Both the position numbers and the translations under genes were made by a program. Below are positions 54,916-63,812 of a stretch of 64,000 bases of DNA, piece after piece. Numbering within the stretch: the first letter of the stretch is position 1; every line of letters begins with the position of its first letter. The stretch covers positions 1 to 64,000 of the forward strand of contig CANLEM010000002.1 in assembly GCA_947489685.1 (NCBI GenBank), given 5' to 3'. Source of the DNA: an uncultured Aquimarina sp. (GTDB lineage Bacteria; Bacteroidota; Bacteroidia; Flavobacteriales; Flavobacteriaceae). The notes beneath the pieces were generated by a model. The model saw nothing but the letters and a program-made list of their open reading frames with translations, was not told the origin of the DNA and did no database searches.

Positions 54916-55545
54916 ATGAGTGATAAAAAGTCGGAAAAAATTAAGGATCAATTATTAATGGAAGAGCTTAATATTGACAAAGATGAGTTAAAATCCTTAA
55001 AAAAGAAACTTTCAAAAATTGCTCCACGTCCAGAACGAGGTGTAGAAACATTGTTTAGATTACTTTCAAAAAATCAATATACCCTTAATTCGATGATAGA
55101 TAGAAAATCGAATATTTTGATTTCAATTAATGCTTTAATTCTTTCGATTGTTTTAGGTACTGTTTTAAATCAGCTAGATAAAGACCCGCATCTAATTTAT
55201 CCTGCAATACTAATTTTATTAACTAATCTTGTATCTATCACATACGCAGTTTTTGCTACCCGGCCAGAGCTCAAACATGGTGATAGACAAACTAATAACC
55301 TTATGTTTTATGGTAATTTCCATGAAATGGAAGAAGCAGATTATGTAAATAACCTTACCAATCTAATGAGTCAAGGAGATGAGCTATACAAAACCATTGC
55401 CAAAGACACTTATCATTTAGGAAAGATCATTGATAAAAAATTCAAACTCCTTCGTAAATCCTTTACTATCTTTCTTATCGGTATAATTCTTTCGGTTATT
55501 GCTTTTATTTTATGTCATTTACTTTTTGGAAATTACTTTGGATAA
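54916..55545 (+). CDS. PycTM-like (DUF5706) membrane protein
   Basis: A 209-residue protein with an N-terminal helical region and three membrane helices (NILISINALILSIVLGTVLN, YPAILILLTNLVSITYAVFA, FTIFLIGIILSVIAFILCHL). The block RKSNILISINALILSIVLG and later DELYKTIAKDTYHLGKIIDK match the Pycsar effector membrane domain, which in defence systems is driven by cyclic CMP or UMP. No cyclase gene is nearby. Co-transcription with ppk1 instead suggests a link to polyphosphate or nucleotide stress. It ends five bases before the convergent kinase gene. Confidence 0.75.
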   Translation: MSDKKSEKIKDQLLMEELNIDKDELKSLKKKLSKIAPRPERGVETLFRLLSKNQYTLNSMIDRKSNILISINALILSIVLGTVLNQLDKDPHLIYPAILILLTNLVSITYAVFATRPELKHGDRQTNNLMFYGNFHEMEEADYVNNLTNLMSQGDELYKTIAKDTYHLGKIIDKKFKLLRKSFTIFLIGIILSVIAFILCHLLFGNYFG

Positions 55546-55549
55546 ATAG

Positions 55550-56437
55550 CTACGAATAATATTTTAAGTATTCGTTCTCTATAATTTTTTCGGATAAATT
55601 ATCGTTAGCAATATTTTCTGATTGTATGCATAACCCTCCTGCGATTGTTCCATATTGCATGCATTTCTCAAGAGAATAGTTTTTAGAAAAACCATACATG
55701 AAACCCGAAAAAAAAGCATCTCCTGCTCCATTAGTATCCTTTATTTTAAAATCGTTAATTGCTGGAGTTTCTATCCATCCTTGTTTAGTCAAAGCACTTG
55801 CTCCTTCTTTACCATGTGTACAAACCACCAATTTTTTCCCGACATTTATCATTTTTTGCATAAAGGGTTTATAGTTTTTTAAATTATCTGAACTTAAAAA
55901 AATATAATCCGAAGCCTCTATAAAATCTTGATGATATATGCTATTACCATCATAGTCATGTAAATCTGTCCATATGGATATTCTCTTTGCTTTGCATATA
56001 GGTAGTATATTTCGACAATAGTTTGAAATATTAACAACTACATAATCTGAAGATTTCAAATAGCCCTCAAATATTTTATAATCAATCGCCGGATCATTAG
56101 ATATAGAGTTCATAAAAATAGATATCCGTTCTCCTTTATGATTCATGAGATTCAAATGTCGTTCGGTGCCTTTAGGGTCAATATCGTAAATGAAATTGAG
56201 ATTAGGTTGATCTAAAAAAAGTTTGATCTTTTCTGCATACAGATCTTGTCCTATCATAGCATGAAAAGTGACATCAAATCCAAGTTTAGAAAGCGTTACT
56301 GCTTTGCCTACTCCCGTATTGCCAACAGTTTCTTTAAACTTGCAATCATGTATCGTTGTAGGGATTGGTTGAGGAAATTCGTCTAAATGGATAATAGAAT
56401 TAAAAGATGCCCCTCCGGTATTAAAAATTTTTTTCAT
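55550..56437 (-). CDS. PfkB-family carbohydrate kinase
   Basis: A 295-residue sugar kinase of the ribokinase/PfkB fold. The substrate-binding start reads NTGGASFNSIIHLDEFP and NTGVGKAVTLSKLGFD, and the ATP/anion-hole motif is DTNGAGDAFFSGF. The sugar cannot be read from sequence. The start ATG at 56437 overlaps the TGA of the preceding gene by one base; a TTG codon three bases earlier is less likely. Last gene of the glucan operon, so it may phosphorylate a sugar released there. Confidence 0.88.
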   Translation of the reverse strand: MKKIFNTGGASFNSIIHLDEFPQPIPTTIHDCKFKETVGNTGVGKAVTLSKLGFDVTFHAMIGQDLYAEKIKLFLDQPNLNFIYDIDPKGTERHLNLMNHKGERISIFMNSISNDPAIDYKIFEGYLKSSDYVVVNISNYCRNILPICKAKRISIWTDLHDYDGNSIYHQDFIEASDYIFLSSDNLKNYKPFMQKMINVGKKLVVCTHGKEGASALTKQGWIETPAINDFKIKDTNGAGDAFFSGFMYGFSKNYSLEKCMQYGTIAGGLCIQSENIANDNLSEKIIENEYLKYYS

Positions 56438-57294
56438 CAATCTATTCTTATAAAAGTTCCACTATAATAACTTCCGGTACGTTTGTCATACTTATCATAT
56501 TCATAAGATTTGATGATGTATTCATTTTCTGAAATCCATGTGTATACATATATTCTATATCTACCATCATTTACTCCCTGAAACCTTACTTTACTTTCTA
56601 TATTTCCCTTATTGTCGATTGTGCCTGTACCTACTCCAGTTCTATTATTCGAAAAACTAGAAAGTGAATTCATTTCTTTTTTATCGGCATCATAAATCCA
56701 ATATGCGCTACCATGACTAGCACCTGTATCTACAACTAATAACACACTGTTAACTGTGTTCACTTCTTTACAAATGATAAAATGATTAGGCCTTTTAATA
56801 TATCTCACACTTAAGTCTTCATTGGTGTACTCCCAATTATTATCTTTTAATTTCCATTTACCAATAAATTTTTTGAATGGATTTTCAAGCTTCTTAGCAT
56901 ATCTGAATTTATCCTTAAAAATATTCGAATCATCATGTATTGATATTTTTCTATTTTGCCCAGCTTCCCAATCATCACCGTTTAATGAGTATTTATAATT
57001 CAAAAATTCGATTCCCTCAGGAATTTCAAAATCAACCGATACAGTATATATTCCGTCTTTATCTGGATCGGATAATTTGAGACCTTCATACCATGACAAC
57101 GGAGCAAAATCCCCGCGTAATTGAACATTTAAATCTGTTTTTTGAGTATTCATATCTACATTAAACGTAAGCTTCTTTTTATGCTGCGAAAAACAATGTT
57201 CAGGAAAAATAATTATAACTGCTACCATAAAAAATGATGCCATTGTCATGGGTTGCATTAAGAATTCTTTTATATTGTGTTTATTATTACTCAT
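56437..57294 (-). CDS. exported protein with CBM20/AMPK-like glycan-binding domain
   Basis: A 285-residue protein with an N-terminal hydrophobic segment ending FSQ. Residues 45-125 look like an Ig-like carbohydrate-binding domain of the CBM20/CBM48 kind (LNVQLRGDFAPLSWYEG, DGIYTVSVDFEIPEG, FLNYKYSLNGDDWEAG). Residues 140-285 form a second beta-rich domain (FKKFIGKWKLKDNNWEYTN and on), perhaps lipocalin-like. No catalytic residues are evident. It lies between the GH13 gene and the PfkB gene, and overlaps the latter by one base. Confidence 0.75.
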   Translation of the reverse strand: MSNNKHNIKEFLMQPMTMASFFMVAVIIIFPEHCFSQHKKKLTFNVDMNTQKTDLNVQLRGDFAPLSWYEGLKLSDPDKDGIYTVSVDFEIPEGIEFLNYKYSLNGDDWEAGQNRKISIHDDSNIFKDKFRYAKKLENPFKKFIGKWKLKDNNWEYTNEDLSVRYIKRPNHFIICKEVNTVNSVLLVVDTGASHGSAYWIYDADKKEMNSLSSFSNNRTGVGTGTIDNKGNIESKVRFQGVNDGRYRIYVYTWISENEYIIKSYEYDKYDKRTGSYYSGTFIRID

Positions 57295-57387
57295 TGCCTT
57301 AGTTTTTAATTAGGTTGATATATGTTTACCAATTTGTCAATGTATTCTAAGAGGTCCGTGTTACCCTCTATACCAAATCAGATTATC

Positions 57388-59238
57388 TTATTTTTTTAAA
57401 TCTATTATCAAAGCTGTATTTTTTGGTAATGCTAACTTATCTAGTTTACTTATCTTATTACCGGTTATAATATCTACTCCTTTAGTACATCCCTTTAAAG
57501 ATCCTTTATATCTACCCAGATCAAATGTTTGGATATTCTTATCACTGTTATTAATAATGATCATAGTATTTTGGTTTTCGCTATGTCTGAAATAGACATA
57601 TACATTATTGTCAGGCTTATAATGAGTGAGTTTTCCTTGATGAATAGATTTTGCGTTTTTCCTCCAATTAAGAATTCTTTTAACGTAATTAAATACTTCA
57701 TTTTCTTCTGCAGTTCTTCCTTTTTGAATAAATGCATTACGAGAATCATCCTTCCAACCTCCGGGAAAATCTTCTCTTACTTTTCCATCTGGTCTTTTGT
57801 TTTTCATCAAAATCTCATCACCATAGTAAATTTGTGGAATCCCTCTTGTAGTAAGTACAAAGGCCATACTCAATTTAAGTTTATCTACATCCCCATCCAA
57901 TTGCGCTAATAACCGATCAACATCATGATTTCCATTAAAAACTTTATTGTTACTTGGGTTGCCGTATACAAAATCCTCTGCCAAAGTTTCATATAATTCG
58001 TATACATCCCCATCTTCCTTAAAAGCTCTTATAATTGAATAGTATAATGGGTAATCACTCACACTATTTACATTAGAAACATATCCGTTTCTATTGGCCT
58101 TTTCGTTATTCCAATATGATAAATATGATGCTCTTTTTGCCCAGGTCTCGGCCACCATAAAAAAATCAGGATATTCTTTCTTAAGAGCCCCCATCCACCT
58201 GGACATCGCTCCTTGATTAGGATATGCATAAGTATCCATTCGTATACCATCCAAGCCAGCGTACTCGACCCACCAAATTGAATTTTGTATCATATACGTC
58301 TCTAAGTATTTATTTTCTAGGTTTAGGTCCGGTAGGTTAGAATCAAACCACCCCTTGGTTAACAAATTAAAATCGCTTGGAGAAACATGAGGATCAGAAG
58401 ATGCGATGTTAGTAAAATTGGTTCTCGTAAAAGTTTCCCATTGATTGAGCCAATCTTTGGATGGCAAATCATTCATCCACCAATGCCCCGATCCACAATG
58501 ATTGAATACCTGGTCCATAATAACTTTCATTCCATTATCATGGCTTTTATTAACCAAAGTCAAGAAATCATCATTACTACCAAAGCGTGAATCGGTTTTG
58601 TAAAAATCAGAAATTCCGTATCCGTGATAAGAATATTTTGGTTGATCGTTTTCTAAAATCGGATTTAACCATAAAGTAGTGATTCCTAATTCTTGAAAAT
58701 ATTTAAAATTATCCAAAATGCCTTTTAAATCACCTCCGTGTCTACCGTTTTCATCCTTTCGGTTTACCTTTTCAATTGTGTCATCTGTAGTGTCATTAGA
58801 TAAATCGCCATTTGCAAATCGATCAGGTGTAATCAAATAGATAACATCAGAGCAATCAATACCTTGCTTATTACTTATTCTCTTTACTCTGGGTTTCAAA
58901 GAATACTCATATATTATCTTTTTATTTTCATTCTTAAAAAGAAGTGGTAATATCCCTGGTTTTGTATTATTAGCTATCTCAAGATCTATAAATAGATAAT
59001 CTGGGTTTTCTACTTTATTTATACCTCCTATTTTAACTCCAGAGTAAGAGACTTCGACTTCAAAATCACTAATCTTCTCCCCATGAATCAATAATTGTAA
59101 TTTGGTGTTTTTCATCCCTACCCACCAAAATGGAGGTTCTACATGTTTAAATGTATTATTGCTTTTCTGTTGCGCATTTAGGGATAATCCAAAAAAAATA
59201 GCGCATATAATAACTAGTTGTAATGTTGTTTTTCGCAT
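57388..59238 (-). CDS. GH13 alpha-glucan hydrolase, cyclomaltodextrinase type
   Basis: A 616-residue exported enzyme (signal ending SLNAQ). An N-terminal beta-domain of the cyclomaltodextrinase-N type covers about 30-120. The GH13 barrel has all four conserved regions: DQVFNH, GIRMDTYAY with the nucleophile Asp335, VAETW with the acid/base Glu364, and FNGNHDVD with Asp439. A C-terminal beta-domain follows. It should cleave alpha-1,4 glucans or cyclic dextrins in the periplasm. First gene of the operon with the glycan-binding and PfkB genes, divergent from the LytS/LytR pair. Confidence 0.93.
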   Translation of the reverse strand: MRKTTLQLVIICAIFFGLSLNAQQKSNNTFKHVEPPFWWVGMKNTKLQLLIHGEKISDFEVEVSYSGVKIGGINKVENPDYLFIDLEIANNTKPGILPLLFKNENKKIIYEYSLKPRVKRISNKQGIDCSDVIYLITPDRFANGDLSNDTTDDTIEKVNRKDENGRHGGDLKGILDNFKYFQELGITTLWLNPILENDQPKYSYHGYGISDFYKTDSRFGSNDDFLTLVNKSHDNGMKVIMDQVFNHCGSGHWWMNDLPSKDWLNQWETFTRTNFTNIASSDPHVSPSDFNLLTKGWFDSNLPDLNLENKYLETYMIQNSIWWVEYAGLDGIRMDTYAYPNQGAMSRWMGALKKEYPDFFMVAETWAKRASYLSYWNNEKANRNGYVSNVNSVSDYPLYYSIIRAFKEDGDVYELYETLAEDFVYGNPSNNKVFNGNHDVDRLLAQLDGDVDKLKLSMAFVLTTRGIPQIYYGDEILMKNKRPDGKVREDFPGGWKDDSRNAFIQKGRTAEENEVFNYVKRILNWRKNAKSIHQGKLTHYKPDNNVYVYFRHSENQNTMIIINNSDKNIQTFDLGRYKGSLKGCTKGVDIITGNKISKLDKLALPKNTALIIDLKK

Positions 59239-59309
59239 CTGTAAATCTAATTTTCTTTCATAATTACAAAGTGCAACCCTTGATCACAAACAGATTGTAC
59301 ATACATCTA

Positions 59310-59323
59310 TTTGTAAGTACAAA
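59310..59323. promoter_or_regulatory. inverted repeat between the glucan operon and LytS gene
   Basis: TTTGTA-AG-TACAAA is a perfect 6-bp inverted repeat in the 226-base divergent intergenic region, with a related TTGTAC just upstream at 59295. LytTR regulators bind paired short repeats, so this is a candidate site, but I have not matched it to a consensus. Confidence 0.3.
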
Positions 59324-59464
59324 AAACTGCCTATAATATAACTTTGGAGAAAACTGCGATGATATAGATTAAGATAAGTTTAAAAGGTTGTTTGTAACAA
59401 ATTACCGGTCATTCGTACTTGATTCTATTATTTACCAATATTTTTTTAGATTTTAGTATCCGCT

Positions 59465-60541
59465 ATGAAATCAGACCATATACTACATATTTTATCTACA
59501 CACGATTTCTTTTCGAAAAAAATCACAAAACACATATTGTACTGGATAGGAATGGTAGTGTTTTTTGGAATTACCTGGGGAACTTATGATCATGATTATC
59601 AAAGGTCATTTCTTATTCAGTTTTTTGCACTTCCCGGTAAAATAATATTAGTATATATTACTTTGCTGTTTTTAATTCCTAATTTTTTTGTAACCCGAAA
59701 ATTTACACGGTTTGTTATTTTCTATTTTTTCATATTGATACTTACCACCATTATTGTTCAAAGACCAATAATGTTATATCATGTAGAACCTAATTATTTA
59801 CCGGGGTGGAGCAGCAAAGGCTTTTTTTCAATCAATGAAATCATGAAAACTGCTCTTGATGTAAATAATGCAGCGATATTGCCGCTTGCTTACATTGTTT
59901 TTAAATTTTACTACAAATCACAACAAAAAACACTAACGCTTCAGAAAGAAAAACTAGAAGCCGAATTAAATCAACTTCGTAATCAGGTACATCCCCATTT
60001 TTTATTCAATACCTTGAACAATCTTTACTCATTGATTATAAAAAAATCTGATTTGGCAGAAACTGCAGTATTAAAATTATCTGGACTTATGCGATATATG
60101 CTATACGAGGCTAATGTTACCGAAGTTCTATTATCTAAAGAGATCGAATATTTAAAAAACTTTGTGGATTTAGAAAGATTGCGATTTGATAGCCGTACCG
60201 ATATAAGTTTTAGTACCGAAATAGATAAAGACTACCATATTTCCCCATTTTTACTAATTCCCTTTGTAGAAAATGCCTTTAAACATGGAACCGGTTCTAA
60301 TAACAATTCTTGGATAGTTATTGGTATTCATGTAAAAAACAAAAATCTAATCATGCAGGTAGAAAATGCAAAACAAATTGAAAAAAATCAAAAAGCAAAT
60401 TTTGAAGGAGGTATTGGATTTGATAATGTAAAAAAGCGTTTAGAGTTACTTTATCCAAATAGTCATTCGTTGCACACAGAGGACAATGGAATGTCTTATG
60501 AAGTGATTTTAAAATTAAATTTAGATAAAAATGAAGGGTAA
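59465..60541 (+). CDS. LytS-type sensor histidine kinase
   Basis: A 358-residue membrane kinase. Four hydrophobic segments cover residues 20-150, then a coiled-coil linker leads to the His-kinase motif NQVHPHFLFNTLNNLYSLI with the phosphorylated His178. The ATPase part ends with GGIGFDNVKKRLELLYP. This is the LytS/YpdA class. The downstream regulator overlaps it by 11 bases, so the pair is one two-component system. Its signal is unknown. Confidence 0.93.
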   Translation: MKSDHILHILSTHDFFSKKITKHILYWIGMVVFFGITWGTYDHDYQRSFLIQFFALPGKIILVYITLLFLIPNFFVTRKFTRFVIFYFFILILTTIIVQRPIMLYHVEPNYLPGWSSKGFFSINEIMKTALDVNNAAILPLAYIVFKFYYKSQQKTLTLQKEKLEAELNQLRNQVHPHFLFNTLNNLYSLIIKKSDLAETAVLKLSGLMRYMLYEANVTEVLLSKEIEYLKNFVDLERLRFDSRTDISFSTEIDKDYHISPFLLIPFVENAFKHGTGSNNNSWIVIGIHVKNKNLIMQVENAKQIEKNQKANFEGGIGFDNVKKRLELLYPNSHSLHTEDNGMSYEVILKLNLDKNEG

Positions 60542-61262
60542 ATCTAACATATCGTGTATCATTATAGACGATGAACCCTTAGCTAGAGATATTATCAAAA
60601 ATTATATCTCTAGAATTGACAACTTGGAACTAATCGCCAGCTGTTCTAATGCACTAGAGGCTTTTAACCTCATTACTAAAAAACCTGTGGATTTGATTTT
60701 TTTGGATATTCAAATGCCAGAAATAACTGGTATTGAATTTTTAAAAGAATTACAGCCAACGCAAAAAGTAATTTTTACCACGGCTTATAGTGAATATGCT
60801 GTAGATGCTTTTAATTTAGAAGCTGTAGATTATTTGCTTAAACCTATTGAGTTTTCCAGATTCTTAAAATCTATTAATAAAGTATTTAGACTTACAAGCA
60901 ACACCAAAGAAGAAGTACTAGTATCTACTAATACCAAATCAGATACTTCGGACTCTTTTTTATATCTGAAAGTCGAAAAAACAATGCAAAAAGTGTTTTT
61001 AAAAGATATTTATTACATCGAAAGTTTGAGAAATTATATCAAAATCAAAACAAGTGATAGAGAAATAATGGCACTAAAAAGTATATCTTCTATCGAGAGT
61101 CTTTTGCCTACCAAAAAATTTCTGCGAGTTCACCGATCTTTTATTATAGCTATAGATTATATCAATTCTTTCTCTCCTAGTGAAATTAACATTAAAGGAA
61201 CTAAGATTCCGATAGGACGTAATTATAAAGATATGGTAAAAAAAGTATTAGGCTATTATTAG
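60531..61262 (+). CDS. LytTR-type response regulator
   Basis: A 243-residue partner of the kinase. The receiver has the acidic pair in IIDDEPLARD, the phosphorylated Asp59 in DLIFLDIQMP, and TTAYSEYAVDAF and YLLKPI. The LytTR DNA-binding domain (about 150-243) has IYYIESLRNYIKI and FLRVHRSFIIAIDYI. The 11-base overlap with the kinase indicates coupled translation. The divergent glucan operon is a plausible target because it is the nearest unit. Confidence 0.95.
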   Translation: MKGKSNISCIIIDDEPLARDIIKNYISRIDNLELIASCSNALEAFNLITKKPVDLIFLDIQMPEITGIEFLKELQPTQKVIFTTAYSEYAVDAFNLEAVDYLLKPIEFSRFLKSINKVFRLTSNTKEEVLVSTNTKSDTSDSFLYLKVEKTMQKVFLKDIYYIESLRNYIKIKTSDREIMALKSISSIESLLPTKKFLRVHRSFIIAIDYINSFSPSEINIKGTKIPIGRNYKDMVKKVLGYY

Positions 61263-61362
61263 TACTAATACCTATTTTACTTATCCAAGTAAAAACCATT
61301 ACCCTTACTTATTACCAATATAATACCTTTAGAGTAAGTAATAATTCTTTAACCTAGCAAAA

Positions 61363-62301
61363 ATGGGCTCAAATCACGTATTAGCTACTCTAATCACAAA
61401 AAACAAAATCTGGATCATCATTATTTCGGGAGTTTTAATAACACTAGCGTGCACAAATATTCTTGTAAACCCTGCCATTGACTTTTTATCGGATATAAAT
61501 GGTGACATGATGCTAAGTCTGGGTATAGCAATGGAACTAAAAAGTATTGTTGCAGGCACCGATATCTCCAAAATCCCTTTAATTGGCGGATTATCATCAC
61601 AACTTCAGGATATTTTTACCCGTACGATAAACTATCTCACCTTTGCCAATGTTGTTGTAGGAGTTCAGACCATTTTGGTCAATATGAGTAAATCATTACT
61701 ATTTAAAATCTTACCCATAATTTTTCTGGCGGGTTTGTTTTTAAAAAAATACAAGCAAATTGCTTTAAAGTTTCTGATCATCATACTTTTGATTAATCCT
61801 GGTCTTTCTTTATATGTGAATGGAATCAAATATGTATCTCAATCTATGGAGTTAAACTTAGGCTCTGATTTAAATAAACATCTCTCTTCAATTAAAAACA
61901 AATATGAAGAAAGGCATAAAAAGCTTAAATCTAAGCAAGAAATCAAAAAAGAAAAGCAACTCGAAAGAGCAAAGAAAAAAGGGCATAAAGGCATTGGTAT
62001 TTTCCGAAAAGCCGAGGATGCCGTAGAAAATACAATTGAAGACGTAGGAGTAGATATTGGTCAAGGGGTTTCTGAAATTTTTGAAGTCTTAAAAAATGGA
62101 AAAAAAGAACTCATGAAACTTATCCTTAACATGATAAGCAATCTTATAGTTTTGTTCTTAATTTTACCATTATTTTATTTTTACATACTGAGTTTCTTAC
62201 TTAAGAAGTTTTTTCATTTTTCAGGATTTAGTAATATCGCTACAGCCGAATTTGAAAACCTAAAATCGCTTGCCGCTGATCTAAAAAACCGTACAACCTA
62301 A
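61363..62301 (+). CDS. hypothetical membrane protein with basic coiled-coil segment
   Basis: A 312-residue protein. Hydrophobic helices near 15-30, 110-150 and 255-285 surround a very basic, helical stretch (about 180-215: KNKYEERHKKLKSKQEIKKE, KQLERAKKKGH) that is probably cytoplasmic or faces the envelope. I do not recognise a family. It is about 100 bases after the LytTR gene in the same direction and 37 bases before the GH25 gene. Confidence 0.6.
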   Translation: MGSNHVLATLITKNKIWIIIISGVLITLACTNILVNPAIDFLSDINGDMMLSLGIAMELKSIVAGTDISKIPLIGGLSSQLQDIFTRTINYLTFANVVVGVQTILVNMSKSLLFKILPIIFLAGLFLKKYKQIALKFLIIILLINPGLSLYVNGIKYVSQSMELNLGSDLNKHLSSIKNKYEERHKKLKSKQEIKKEKQLERAKKKGHKGIGIFRKAEDAVENTIEDVGVDIGQGVSEIFEVLKNGKKELMKLILNMISNLIVLFLILPLFYFYILSFLLKKFFHFSGFSNIATAEFENLKSLAADLKNRTT

Positions 62302-62338
62302 CATATAAATACCTCTTAACACCTAAATTTAATAACCA

Positions 62339-63121
62339 ATGAAAAATATTATACCCTTTTTACTACTATCATTTTTTTTAAATATATCCTGTAAAAAAGA
62401 TGCTACGATCGAGGAAAAAGAACCAAATAATCAAAAAAAAGTAGAAGACCCTATTTCTTTGTGTTCTTCTCAAAGTAAAAAACTTGAAACTGACCCTAGT
62501 ATACTAGGATTAGACATTTCCCATTTTCAAGGTGACATACAATGGAATGATCTCAAAAGTGATGGAGTTAATTTTGTATATATCAAAGCTTCAGAAGGTA
62601 CAGAGTTTAAAGATCCTAAGTACACGCAGAATTATGCTTCTGCAAAAAAAGAATGCCTATATAGAGGGGCGTACCATTTTTACGAAACAGGAAAAAATCC
62701 AAAAAAACAAGCACAAAACTTTATTGAAGCTGTTAATAAACTAGAATCAGGAGATTTACCTCCGGTTATTGATCTTGAAGAACTCGGAATAAAAACACCT
62801 GTTACCAAAGAGGTATACGAGACCAATGTTCTATTATGGTTAAAAATTGTAGAAGAAAAATTGGGTATTCGTCCGATCCTATATTCAAATACCGTTTTTG
62901 CCAATAGATATTTAAAACATCCTGAATTTAGCAAGTATAAATTCTGGATTGCAGATTATACCAAAGCCAAATCTCCAGAAGTACCATACACCTGGAGAAA
63001 TAAAGGTTGGATCATTTGGCAACGTACTGATCAAAAAAAGTTAAAGGGCGCGCTGGGAGATGTAGACTATGATATATTTAATGGAAATGCAGAAGCTTTT
63101 ATTAAACTAATCAAAAAGTAA
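62339..63121 (+). CDS. GH25 lysozyme-type lipoprotein
   Basis: A 260-residue lipoprotein (signal ending FFLNISC, Cys18). Residues 55-255 are a glycoside hydrolase family 25 domain: LGLDISHFQGDIQW with Asp59, NFVYIKASEGTEFKDPKY, GAYHFYETGKNP and LPPVIDLEELG with Glu147. It would cleave the peptidoglycan glycan chain (muramidase). It follows the unknown membrane protein by 37 bases and probably shares its transcript. Confidence 0.93.
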   Translation: MKNIIPFLLLSFFLNISCKKDATIEEKEPNNQKKVEDPISLCSSQSKKLETDPSILGLDISHFQGDIQWNDLKSDGVNFVYIKASEGTEFKDPKYTQNYASAKKECLYRGAYHFYETGKNPKKQAQNFIEAVNKLESGDLPPVIDLEELGIKTPVTKEVYETNVLLWLKIVEEKLGIRPILYSNTVFANRYLKHPEFSKYKFWIADYTKAKSPEVPYTWRNKGWIIWQRTDQKKLKGALGDVDYDIFNGNAEAFIKLIKK

Positions 63122-63174
63122 TAGCTCGCAAATCGCATAATTACTATATTTCTGCATTAAATACTAACGTAATA

Positions 63175-63780
63175 ATGGAAATAAATCAATCGCAGGAAAG
63201 TAGTTATTGGACTCAACGTTATAACGAAAATCGTATGGGTTGGGATATTGGATATATATCTACACCGCTAAAAGAATATTTTGATCAATTAACAGATAAG
63301 AGTATTAAAATTTTGATTCCAGGAGCGGGCAATGCCTATGAAGCTGAGTATTTATTTCTGAATGGTTTTAAAAATGTTTTTGTTTTAGATATTTCTAAAA
63401 CTCCTCTGGATGCATTTGCAAAAAGAGTCCCTAGGTTTCCTAAATCTCAATTATTGCTTGGTGATTTTTTCACGCTAAAAGGAAATTATGATCTAATCAT
63501 TGAGCAAACTTTTTTCTGCTCCTTTGTTCCAACAGTGCAAAATAGAACCGCATATGTAACTCAGATGTCAAAATTGCTTGGCAAACATGGCAAACTAGTT
63601 GGCCTATGGTTTGATATTCCTCTTACTGGTGATCTCGAAAAAAGACCTTTTGGCGGTGATAAAACAATTTACCTTTCATTTTTAAACCCACATTTTAGTG
63701 TCATTACTTTTGAAAAATGTTACAATTCTATCCCCGAAAGGCAAGGAAATGAGCTTTTTGGTATTTTTAAGAAAAATTAA
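63175..63780 (+). CDS. TPMT-family SAM-dependent methyltransferase
   Basis: A 201-residue cytoplasmic enzyme. The family start is SYWTQRYNENRMGWDIGYIS, followed by the SAM-binding KILIPGAGNAYEAEYLF and a later DLIIEQTFFCSFVP. The thiopurine-methyltransferase family includes thiol, halide and tellurite methyltransferases; the substrate is not clear here. It starts 53 bases after the GH25 gene. Confidence 0.92.
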   Translation: MEINQSQESSYWTQRYNENRMGWDIGYISTPLKEYFDQLTDKSIKILIPGAGNAYEAEYLFLNGFKNVFVLDISKTPLDAFAKRVPRFPKSQLLLGDFFTLKGNYDLIIEQTFFCSFVPTVQNRTAYVTQMSKLLGKHGKLVGLWFDIPLTGDLEKRPFGGDKTIYLSFLNPHFSVITFEKCYNSIPERQGNELFGIFKKN

Positions 63781-63800
63781 TGTGTCATTCAGAAAACTTA

Positions 63801-63808
63801 TATCTTTG
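63801..63808 (+). promoter_or_regulatory. -7 promoter element of the last gene
   Basis: TATCTTTG matches TAnnTTTG exactly and lies only four bases before the ATG at 63813, which predicts a leaderless or nearly leaderless message. Confidence 0.45.
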
Positions 63809-63812
63809 AGAT

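Noticed and set aside
54916..55545. Complete Pycsar defence system
   Set aside because: Only an effector-like membrane protein is present; no cyclase or other defence gene is found on either side.
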